From Bacillota bacterium (lineage in GTDB: Bacteria; Bacillota; Desulfitobacteriia; Desulfitobacteriales; Desulfitobacteriaceae): DNA of 15,023 nt. Under the pieces are notes generated by a model. It saw only the letters and a list, made by a program, of their open reading frames with translations, did no database searches and was not told the DNA's origin. Of the stretch, positions 7,915-13,944 are shown one piece after another. Position 1 is the stretch's first letter; every line of letters starts with the position of its first letter. The stretch lies in NCBI GenBank assembly GCA_023390635.1, contig JAEWCM010000080.1, positions 1 to 15,023 on the forward strand. Direction: 5' to 3'. Made by a program: the position numbers and the translations under genes.

Positions 7915-9969
7915 CTACTCGCCTAACCCACTTGATGATATAGGGATACGGCTGCCAAGGGACTGAATCGCCGCCACATCCTCGTCCCCATCATCCCACC
8001 ATGATCCTAATGTCTGAGTCCCCGCCTCATTGCCTAAATAAAGCAGTACCGTTCCGCCCTTCTCAACTTTAGCCTCACCATAGGGAATCTGATCAATTAC
8101 CGTATTTCCCTGTCCCTCCGTCATCACCTTAAATCCCGCTTTGGTTAACGCCTGATTCGCTTCACTCACTGGTAAACCGATGACCGAAGGAACAACCGCC
8201 CCTTCCTGGATAGGGGCAAATTCCAAACCGGGCATAGGCTTGCTGGGCGTAAGCGGTGCATTCAAGTCAGGCTTGACTCCAAGATATTTCAAAGAATCAA
8301 GCATTACCGACTGCACCGGCGGTGCCGCTACTGAACCGCCATAAAACGGGACCCCGTCGATCACTGCTAAAATAACCAGTTGGGGGTTGTTGGCAGGGGC
8401 GAATCCAATGAAGGAAGCTACATAATTTCCCTGGACATAAGCTCCGTTCTCCACTTTCTGGGCAGTCCCTGTTTTTCCCGCCATCCGATATCCGGGCAGG
8501 AAAGCTCTGCGGCCAGTGCCGTTGGTGACCACTGATTCCAGCATCTCGCGGGCAAGTTTGGAAGTGTCTTCATTGATCACCCGCCTGACCACCTGCTTTT
8601 GAAACGGAGTGATCACTTCCCCTGATGCAGAAACCACTTCTTTAACCAATTGAGGTTTAAGTAAATTCCCTCCGTTAGCTACTGCCGCTACTGCGGTGAT
8701 CAGTTGAATGGGAGTAACATTATTGGTTTGACCGATGGACATCGTTGCCAAATCCAGGGCTGTCGCCTTTTTCTGATTTGCTAAAATACCCACCGCTTCT
8801 CCGGACATTTCAATCCCTGTCTTTTGTCCGAAGCCAAAGTTTTTAAGATATTTATAGAAAGTATTCATTCCCAGTCGCTGCCCCATCACCACAAACCCGG
8901 GGTTACATGAGTTCTCCACAACTTGGGTAAATGTCTGACTGCCATGTCCTCCTGATTTCCAGCAATGAATATCTTTGCCTAAGATTGTGATATAGCCCAT
9001 ATCGAAAAAACCTTCTGTAGGAGAGATCTTTTTTTCTGCCAGGGTAGCCGCCAGAGTAATAATCTTAAATGTGGAACCGGGTTCATAACCGTTTTGTACA
9101 GCGATATTCCGTCGGTAGGCTGCATCATAATCCTGATAGTGGTTTGGATCATAGGTAGGAGCTGTAGCCAGCGCCAGCATTTCTCCCGTATTCGGATCCA
9201 TCACCAAGATCGAAGCGGATTTTGGACTCTGCCCTTCCATATTGACTCCCTGGCCGGACATTAACTTTTGTACTTCCCGCTCGGCAAAAGCCTGAATGTT
9301 TTTATCGATGGTCAGGCGAACAGTATTTCCTGTCTGGGGAGCCACATACTCATGCTGTGCCTCCGGCAGCTCGATGCCATTAGCCGCAAACTCTCTCAAA
9401 ATACTGCCTGCTGTCCCTTGCAGTTCTTTGTCCCTTGTCAGCTCAATTCCTTCCAAACCCTGGCTGTCAATCCCGGTAAAGCCGATCACATGGGCAGCCA
9501 GCGTACCGTTAGGATAATATCTCTGACTATCCTCCGTGGTGCCGATTCCGGGAAGCTTTAACTCCCGCACCTTTGCCGCCACCTCGGGAGTAATCCTTTT
9601 CTGTACATATTCGATAGCTGTCCTCTTAGTAATTTTCTTCAGCACATCAGCAGAGGACTGTCCAAGCAAATCCGCCAACTTATCGGCAATTTCCTGTTCA
9701 CTGCCGGATTGACGGACCTCAGCCGGAATAGCGTACACTGTCTCACTGCTCACACTCATTGCCAGCACATTTCCGTTACGATCTTCAATGTTGCCCCGCT
9801 TTGGCGCTACCGGAACTCCGCGGAAATGCGTATCCTCGGCAATCTTTTTCAGAAAAGGACCCTGGGCCAGTTGAACATAAGCCAAACGACCAATTAAAGC
9901 CAGCAAAAAGAGACTTACACATAAAAAAAGAAAGCCTATTCGTTTGCGCATGAAAACATAAGGACTCAT
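7915..9969 (-). CDS. spoVD: Class B penicillin-binding protein with one PASTA domain (SpoVD/FtsI type)
   Basis: This membrane-anchored D,D-transpeptidase of 684 residues cross-links peptidoglycan at the septum or in the spore. It has an N-terminal membrane anchor (about 11-33), a PBP dimerisation domain (about 50-210), then the transpeptidase domain with the catalytic serine in STFK (S299-K302), SCN (354-356) and KTGT (499-502). One PASTA domain covers about 591-648. A single C-terminal PASTA matches B. subtilis SpoVD, whereas PBP2B has two. An acidic tail WWDDGDEDV at 657-665, extending to 684, follows the PASTA domain. The ATG at 9969 follows GTGAGGA at short spacing; the next ATG (9951) has no ribosome site. 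No second class B PBP lies here, so this gene may cover vegetative division as well as sporulation (inference). Confidence 0.95.
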   Translation of the reverse strand: MSPYVFMRKRIGFLFLCVSLFLLALIGRLAYVQLAQGPFLKKIAEDTHFRGVPVAPKRGNIEDRNGNVLAMSVSSETVYAIPAEVRQSGSEQEIADKLADLLGQSSADVLKKITKRTAIEYVQKRITPEVAAKVRELKLPGIGTTEDSQRYYPNGTLAAHVIGFTGIDSQGLEGIELTRDKELQGTAGSILREFAANGIELPEAQHEYVAPQTGNTVRLTIDKNIQAFAEREVQKLMSGQGVNMEGQSPKSASILVMDPNTGEMLALATAPTYDPNHYQDYDAAYRRNIAVQNGYEPGSTFKIITLAATLAEKKISPTEGFFDMGYITILGKDIHCWKSGGHGSQTFTQVVENSCNPGFVVMGQRLGMNTFYKYLKNFGFGQKTGIEMSGEAVGILANQKKATALDLATMSIGQTNNVTPIQLITAVAAVANGGNLLKPQLVKEVVSASGEVITPFQKQVVRRVINEDTSKLAREMLESVVTNGTGRRAFLPGYRMAGKTGTAQKVENGAYVQGNYVASFIGFAPANNPQLVILAVIDGVPFYGGSVAAPPVQSVMLDSLKYLGVKPDLNAPLTPSKPMPGLEFAPIQEGAVVPSVIGLPVSEANQALTKAGFKVMTEGQGNTVIDQIPYGEAKVEKGGTVLLYLGNEAGTQTLGSWWDDGDEDVAAIQSLGSRIPISSSGLGE

Positions 9970-10028
9970 CTGTCCTCACCCCCCAGCATTATGACGGGGT
10001 CACGCAAGCCAAAAGCGCCTTCTTTTAA

Positions 10029-10514
10029 TCATCTTTGAGCTAGAGCAAAGAAATTGCTAAAGAACTGAGCTATTTCCTGAAATGGAGAAGCTTTCTTCTC
10101 TGCAGGCTGACTGGCTGCTTGTGATTGTGCGTCCCCCGTCTCATTCTGGACAGGAGATAAATTTCCGGCTACATATACCGTACCTGACGGCTTTACCATG
10201 CCCATAGCTGTCGCTTCTTTTTCAATCCGGCTGACCGACCGCAGCTTATCTACCTCTACCTGCAAAAGATCGTTATTTTGTTTTATGTCACGAATTTCTT
10301 TTTGGAGAGCCTTCACTTGATCATTTTGTACAACCGTAATATGAACACTGGCAACACCAACTGCGCCCATCACCCCACTTAATAATAAAACCATGAGAAT
10401 ACCCTTAAATTTCCCTTGTTGTTTGGGGCGAGAAGCTACACGCCGTTTTGAGCGCGGACTTTCAGGTATGGATCGTTCGAGTTCTAATTCAAGTTTTTCC
10501 TGTGCCACTACCAT
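10029..10514 (-). CDS. ftsL: Cell division protein FtsL-like (bitopic coiled-coil divisome protein)
   Basis: Small bitopic protein of 161 residues in the canonical ftsL slot between rsmH and the class B PBP. It has a charged cytoplasmic N-terminus (1-37, with Lys/Arg clusters near 22-37), one membrane helix (about 38-60), an extracellular coiled coil with leucine/valine heptads (about 62-95), and the motif SRIEKEATAMGMVKP (95-109) typical of FtsL/DivIC proteins. FtsL works with DivIC and DivIB to activate the SEDS-PBP pair. Beyond residue 115 there is a Gln/Ser/Ala/Glu-rich linker and a terminal hydrophobic segment (145-160, with FQEIAQFF and NFFALAQ) that could form an amphipathic helix, making it longer than B. 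subtilis FtsL (about 117 residues). The AAAGGAG ribosome site lies about 13 bases from the ATG, rather far. Its own upstream gap holds a candidate promoter. Confidence 0.88.
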   Translation of the reverse strand: MVVAQEKLELELERSIPESPRSKRRVASRPKQQGKFKGILMVLLLSGVMGAVGVASVHITVVQNDQVKALQKEIRDIKQNNDLLQVEVDKLRSVSRIEKEATAMGMVKPSGTVYVAGNLSPVQNETGDAQSQAASQPAEKKASPFQEIAQFFSNFFALAQR

Positions 10515-10663
10515 GGGTATTCTTACACTCCTTTCTTTAGACCGATTTATGATGTTTTCTTTACAGCATCCTCTTTAGAAATAGCTTTGAAAAAATATAT
10601 TATTTTCCCATTCTAAAACTTGTCCATTTAGGGAACATGTGTTATATTTATATCAGAACATAC

Positions 10664-10692
10664 ATTCTATTCTATTGGAATGAATTTAGCAA
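10664..10692 (-). promoter_or_regulatory. Candidate sigma-A promoter for ftsL-spoVD
   Basis: On the minus strand TTGCTA (10692-10687; 4 of 6 to TTGACA) is separated by 17 bases from TAGAAT (10669-10664; 5 of 6 to TATAAT). It begins 16 bases after the rsmH stop and would give a leader of about 140 bases before ftsL. The 193-base rsmH-ftsL gap (10515-10707) is strongly AT-rich and otherwise holds only the ftsL ribosome site. Motif inference; not proven. Confidence 0.4.
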
Positions 10693-10707
10693 AGTATTAT
10701 TGATAAA

Positions 10708-11649
10708 TTATCCCTTGCTCAACTTTTCTGCTACGCGCAACTTAGCACTCCGAGCCCGAGGGTTGGCTTCAATTTCCTCATCAGCAGGAACCACTGGTTT
10801 TCTGGTAACCAACTTGGCACGGGCCTTAGCTCCGCACCGACAGACAGGAAGTTCAGGTGGACAGGTACAGCGTCCCAGCCAACCTTGCATATGTTCCTTA
10901 ACGATTCTGTCTTCCAGAGAGTGAAAAGTAATAACTCCAACCCTTCCTCCAGGGGCTAGACAGTCTAATGCTTGTTCCAAAGCTTTGCTTAATACACCCA
11001 ATTCATCATTGACCGCGATACGCAGCGCTTGAAAAGTACGCTTGGCCGGATGAGGGCCATCCCGTCTTGCTCCGGCAGGAATGGCAGCCTTTATGACCTC
11101 CACCAGCTGCCCTGTTGTCTCTATGGGATGCTGTAAGCGAGCTTCTGTAATGAAAGATGCGATTCGTTTGGCCCAGCGTTCCTCTCCGTACCGCCATATT
11201 ACACTGGCTAACTCCTGCTCACTCCATTCATTGACCATTTGATAAGCAGAGAGTACCTCTTCCTGGTTCATTCGCATATCCAAGGGGGCATCATGCATAT
11301 AGCTGAATCCCCTTTCCGCTTCATCCAGTTGAGGAGAAGAAACACCAATATCAAAAAGGATTCCTTGCACCGGCAGAGCATTAAGCTCTGATAACTTTTC
11401 ACGCAAATGCGAAAAGTTGCTATGGATAAGGGTGACCCTTTCATCACTTCCTAACTGTTCTCTGGCATTAGCAATGGCTCTCGTGTCTTGATCAAAACAG
11501 ATCACTCGCCCATCTCTATGCAGAGACTCCAAGATGAGCCTGGTATGTCCTCCGCCACCTAAAGTGCAATCTACATAAACTGCAGAAGGATCGGTAAGCA
11601 CCAGGTCTACACTTTCTTGCAGCAATACGGTTTTGTGTATAAATTCCAA
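10708..11649 (-). CDS. rsmH: 16S rRNA (cytosine(1402)-N(4))-methyltransferase (RsmH/MraW)
   Basis: RsmH methylates N4 of C1402 in 16S rRNA, using S-adenosylmethionine. The 313-residue protein has the SAM-binding motif DCTLGGGGHT (27-36), FDQD (52-55), the long conserved block ILFDIGVSSPQLD (97-109), GFSY followed by DAPLDMRM (about 114-127), and near the C-terminus GVITFHSLEDRIVKEH. A short cysteine cluster CTCPPELPVCRCG follows, as in many Gram-positive homologues. The start is TTG at 11649: it has AAAGGA about 9 bases upstream, and no in-frame ATG occurs before Met118, well after the SAM motif. The gene begins 15 bases after the mraZ stop, so the two form one transcription unit. Confidence 0.97.
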   Translation of the reverse strand: MEFIHKTVLLQESVDLVLTDPSAVYVDCTLGGGGHTRLILESLHRDGRVICFDQDTRAIANAREQLGSDERVTLIHSNFSHLREKLSELNALPVQGILFDIGVSSPQLDEAERGFSYMHDAPLDMRMNQEEVLSAYQMVNEWSEQELASVIWRYGEERWAKRIASFITEARLQHPIETTGQLVEVIKAAIPAGARRDGPHPAKRTFQALRIAVNDELGVLSKALEQALDCLAPGGRVGVITFHSLEDRIVKEHMQGWLGRCTCPPELPVCRCGAKARAKLVTRKPVVPADEEIEANPRARSAKLRVAEKLSKG

Positions 11650-11664
11650 AGCAGTTCGTCCTTT

Positions 11665-12096
11665 CTATATTCCCAGGTTGACTAATGATTGGGCTGCCGT
11701 CGCGTAATCTTCCTCAGCCAGGCGGCTATAATCATCCCAAAGAGCCTGGCTCCAAATCTCCACTCGGGAACTCACACCCACCAGTACAACATCTTTCTCC
11801 AGCTTGGCATAGTCACGCAAATTAGCCGGCAAAAGAATTCTGCCCTGTTTATCCAGTTCACATTCAGTCGCCCCGGAAAAGAAAAAACGAACAAAAGCAC
11901 GCGCATCCGATTGGGTAAAAGGCAGAGCCCGCAATTTTTCCTCTAACTGCTGCCATTCTGCCTGTGGGTAGACAAATAGACAATGATCTAAACCCTTCGT
12001 GGCAATAAACTGTTCACCGAGGGATTCTCTGAACTTGGCCGGTATAATTAGCCGGCCTTTTCCATCGATTGTATGAAGATACTCCCCCATGAACAT
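11665..12096 (-). CDS. mraZ: Transcriptional regulator MraZ
   Basis: MraZ is the first gene of the dcw cluster and a DNA-binding regulator of it. The 143-residue protein contains the two expected SpoVT/AbrB-like swapped-hairpin repeats, each with the Dxx(G)R signature: DGKGRLIIPAKFRE (11-24) and DKQGRILLPANLRD (82-95). MraZ forms ring-shaped oligomers in the species where its structure is known and binds tandem repeats upstream of its own gene. Such repeats are visible at 12126-12155. The ATG at 12096 (MFMGEYLHTID, the usual MraZ N-terminus) has GGGGTGG about 6 bases upstream; the Met3 codon at 12090 is less likely. Confidence 0.97.
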   Translation of the reverse strand: MFMGEYLHTIDGKGRLIIPAKFRESLGEQFIATKGLDHCLFVYPQAEWQQLEEKLRALPFTQSDARAFVRFFFSGATECELDKQGRILLPANLRDYAKLEKDVVLVGVSSRVEIWSQALWDDYSRLAEEDYATAAQSLVNLGI

Positions 12097-12125
12097 TCAT
12101 GTCCACCCCACCATCAACCCTAATC

Positions 12126-12155
12126 GCTCCACTTTGCTCCACTTTACCCCACTTA
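12126..12155 (-). promoter_or_regulatory. Putative MraZ operator: three tandem 10-bp boxes
   Basis: Minus-strand reading gives three head-to-tail 10-mers: TAAGTGGGGT, AAAGTGGAGC and AAAGTGGAGC, in exact 10-bp phase 30 bases upstream of mraZ. Tandem GTGG/TGGG-containing boxes with 10-bp period upstream of mraZ are the established MraZ-binding arrangement (TGGGN repeats in E. coli, AAAGTG-type repeats in Mollicutes). A weaker GGTGGGGT element lies at 12105-12112, out of phase and next to the ribosome site. The first box overlaps the proposed sigma-H -10, so binding would be expected to repress. Confidence 0.8.
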
Positions 12156-12181
12156 TTCTCTAATTTATTGATTTCTCCTGC
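12153..12181 (-). promoter_or_regulatory. Putative sigma-H-type promoter of the dcw operon
   Basis: On the minus strand GCAGGAGAA (12181-12173) is followed after 11 bases by AGAGAATAA (12161-12153). Against the B. subtilis sigma-H consensus (RnAGGAwWW, 11-12 bases, RnnGAATWW) the -10 matches fully and the -35 differs at one position. I found no better sigma-A pair between the terminators and mraZ. Transcription would start inside the MraZ boxes. The match was made by eye, and an AT-rich region gives chance hits. Confidence 0.45.
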
Positions 12182-12200
12182 TAAAATTTTGATTTTTTAT

Positions 12201-12231
12201 TAAAAAAAATTAAAACAGGACTTTTGTCCTA
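12201..12231 (-). terminator. Second, weak intrinsic terminator-like hairpin before mraZ
   Basis: AGGAC (12217-12221) and GTCCT (12226-12230) flank a 4-base loop, with an extra U-G pair possible. On the minus strand it is followed by GTTTTAATTTTTTTT. The stem is short (5-6 bp) but the U-tract is long. It lies between the main terminator and the mraZ promoter and may act as a backup. Confidence 0.45.
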
Positions 12232-12266
12232 TTGTGGCAGGGCTTTTTTCTAATATGCAATAATAT

Positions 12267-12307
12267 AAAAAAAGGTATTGCCAAACCTGTTCGGTCGGCA
12301 ATACCTT
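12267..12307 (-). terminator. Rho-independent terminator of the purine permease gene
   Basis: AAGGTATTGCC (12272-12282) and GGCAATACCTT (12297-12307) form a perfect 11-bp stem, with a further ACC/GGT pairing inside the 14-base loop. On the minus strand the stem runs directly into seven T residues (12273-12267). It sits 53 bases after the permease stop and separates that gene from the dcw operon. Confidence 0.9.
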
Positions 12308-12359
12308 CATTGTTTATATGGTTATTATTCTGTTTTTACGGCTGTCTGTTTGACAAACA

Positions 12360-13733
12360 TCAGCCTGCCGCAAGGGCAATGTAACGATAGATACACAGAG
12401 CCGTCAACAGCCACATCATCCAGTGAATATCTTTTACCTTGCCTGTCACCAATTTAAGGAAGGTATAGAATACAATTCCGAATGAAACACCATTAGCGAT
12501 GCTATATGTGAAGGGCATCATAATAATGGTCAGGAAGGCCGGCAGACTGACTGTGAAATCTTCAAAGTCAATTTCCTTGATGCTGCTCAGCATCAGTAAA
12601 CCAACGATAATTAAAGCAGGAGCCGTCGCTGCATCAGGAATCAGGGTAAAGAAAGGTGCAAAGACCAAAGCGACTAAGAACAGTAAGCCTGTCACTACTG
12701 AAGTCAGACCTGTCCGTCCGCCTTGGCTGACTCCGGCAGAGCTTTCAACATAGGCGGTTACCGTTGACGTTCCCATTAAAGCACCGAAGCTGATACCGAG
12801 AGCATCCACCAACATTGCTTTGCCGATGGAAGGAGAACGTCCGTCTTTATCGATCAATCCGGCTTTCTTGCCGGTTCCCACCATGGTACCGAAGCTGTCG
12901 AACAATTCCACAAAGGTAAAGGTTAGAATCAAAGTACCGATACCTGCTGTCATTGCTCCTTTAAAGTCTAAAGCTCCTACTGCCAGGTTGCTGAAATCAG
13001 GCAATTTGAAGAGCTGAAAATTTTCTACATTGGTTACACCCAAGGGAATACCAATCAAAGTCGTAATGATGATACCGAATAAAAGAGAACCTTTTACCTT
13101 GCGCGCCATTAAGAAGCCCATAATGGCAAGACCGATAATGGCCAGCAAAGTATCATGGGCAAGTACACTACCCAGCTTAATATCCCAATCAAAAGCGGTT
13201 AAAGTGCCGGCTGCGGCAGTCGCTTTCAGAGATTCAGCGGTTGCGCCGGAAGCATGAACACTGGTAACCATAATATTGGAAAGTTTAAGTCCCACAATGG
13301 TGATAAATAAACCGATACCCACAGTGATACCTGTTTTCAAACCGTTAGGCACTGCCTCTACCAGGATCTGGCGAATCTTAGTCACAGTCAGAATAACGAA
13401 AATAATACCGGAAATAAAGACAGCTGCTAAAGCCACCTGCCAGGAGAATTCGCCGCCGTTTTGAGCAGCAACTACTGCGAAATAAGCATTCAACCCCATC
13501 CCTGGAGCAAGCGCGATCGGGAAGTTAACAAACAGGCCCATGGCAATCGTGGTTAACCCTGCTGCAACTGCAGTAGCAAAGAATACTGCGTTCACATCCA
13601 TTCCTGTACCGGAAAGGATGGCCGGATTGACAGCCAAAATATAAGCCATAGCCATGAAAGTCGTCAGTCCGGCTATGATCTCAGTCTTGGCATCCGTTTT
13701 GCGCTCAGATAGATGAAATAGTTTTTCTAGCAC
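12360..13733 (-). CDS. pbuG: NCS2-family purine permease, AzgA/PbuG type (probable guanine/hypoxanthine uptake)
   Basis: Polytopic membrane protein of 457 residues, rich in hydrophobic helices, that belongs to the AzgA-like branch of nucleobase-cation symporters. Family features seen are NPAILSGTGM (36-45), the APGMGLNAYFA loop (76-86), FVELFDSFGTMVGTG (274-288) and GTSTVTAYVESSAGVSQGG (321-339) followed by RTG. This branch includes B. subtilis PbuG/PbuO and adenine permeases, so the exact base (hypoxanthine, guanine or adenine) cannot be read from sequence. The start is GTG at 13733, with AAAGGAGG 9 bases upstream and no closer ATG. It is a single-gene unit with its own promoter and terminator. 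PurBox-like sites upstream agree with a purine-uptake role; no purine riboswitch was recognised. Confidence 0.93.
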   Translation of the reverse strand: MLEKLFHLSERKTDAKTEIIAGLTTFMAMAYILAVNPAILSGTGMDVNAVFFATAVAAGLTTIAMGLFVNFPIALAPGMGLNAYFAVVAAQNGGEFSWQVALAAVFISGIIFVILTVTKIRQILVEAVPNGLKTGITVGIGLFITIVGLKLSNIMVTSVHASGATAESLKATAAAGTLTAFDWDIKLGSVLAHDTLLAIIGLAIMGFLMARKVKGSLLFGIIITTLIGIPLGVTNVENFQLFKLPDFSNLAVGALDFKGAMTAGIGTLILTFTFVELFDSFGTMVGTGKKAGLIDKDGRSPSIGKAMLVDALGISFGALMGTSTVTAYVESSAGVSQGGRTGLTSVVTGLLFLVALVFAPFFTLIPDAATAPALIIVGLLMLSSIKEIDFEDFTVSLPAFLTIIMMPFTYSIANGVSFGIVFYTFLKLVTGKVKDIHWMMWLLTALCIYRYIALAAG

Positions 13734-13761
13734 CCTTTTATTCCTCCTTTAAAATATCAAT

Positions 13762-13798
13762 CTGCTATCATTCGATTTTTAACGTCAAACAATAGCAG
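13762..13798 (-). promoter_or_regulatory. Leader hairpin in the permease 5' UTR
   Basis: CTGCTAT (13762-13768) pairs with ATAGCAG (13792-13798). After a symmetric 2x2 internal loop, TTCGA (13771-13775) pairs with TCAAA (13785-13789) with one G-U pair, closing a 9-base loop. It lies between the predicted transcription start (about 13803) and the ribosome site. No U-tract follows and no known riboswitch core is visible; a structural 5' element of unknown role. Confidence 0.5.
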
Positions 13799-13809
13799 TT
13801 GTTGAACAT

Positions 13810-13838
13810 ATTATACTGCATACCCGAACATTAATCTA
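13810..13838 (-). promoter_or_regulatory. Probable sigma-A promoter of the permease gene
   Basis: A perfect TATAAT (minus strand 13815-13810) has TAGATT (13838-13833; 3 of 6 to TTGACA) 17 bases upstream. Transcription would start near 13803, giving a leader of about 70 bases. A PurBox-like site lies within the spacer. Confidence 0.55.
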
Positions 13839-13863
13839 CGGTTTTTTTTATTCGTTCGGACTT
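13820..13863. promoter_or_regulatory. Inverted pair of PurBox-like sites (putative PurR operator)
   Basis: ATACCCGAACATT (plus strand 13820-13832) matches the Bacillus PurBox AWWWCCGAACWWT at 12 of 13 positions. AAGTCCGAACGAA (minus strand, 13863-13851) matches at 10 of 13 with the CCGAAC core intact. They face each other with 18 bases between, close to the 16-17 known for B. subtilis PurR operators. The first box overlaps the promoter spacer, which fits repression by a PurR-type regulator when purines are plentiful. Confidence 0.6.
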
Positions 13864-13880
13864 TTTTCTGCTTATTTTTT

Positions 13881-13920
13881 AATTTTACTTCCTGCCATTT
13901 GATCATGAGGAAGAAAAATT
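13881..13920. terminator. Hairpin between the lipoamide dehydrogenase and permease genes, possible terminator
   Basis: AATTTT and CTTCCT (13881-13893, one base between) pair with AGGAAG and AAAATT (13908-13920), giving two 6-bp stems separated by a single mismatch around a 14-base loop. It begins 24 bases after the lpdA stop. No uninterrupted U-tract follows on the minus strand, so termination is plausible but not certain. Confidence 0.45.
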
Positions 13921-13944
13921 ACCCAAGTATTTTGTACATATCTT

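Noticed and set aside
9978..10000. ACCCC/GGGGT pairing that could mask the spoVD ribosome site
   Set aside because: The stem is only 5 bp with a 13-base loop, and the G-run has many alternative partners. Too weak to claim translational control.
12236..12250. Plus-strand terminator suggested by GGCAGGGCTTTTTTC
   Set aside because: There is no stable stem directly before the T-tract, and no plus-strand gene exists for it to end.
13734..13944. Purine riboswitch before the permease gene
   Set aside because: I looked for the conserved junction elements (TATGG and CTACC-type segments with two loop-loop hairpins) on the minus strand and did not see them; only a simple hairpin and PurBox-like sites are present.
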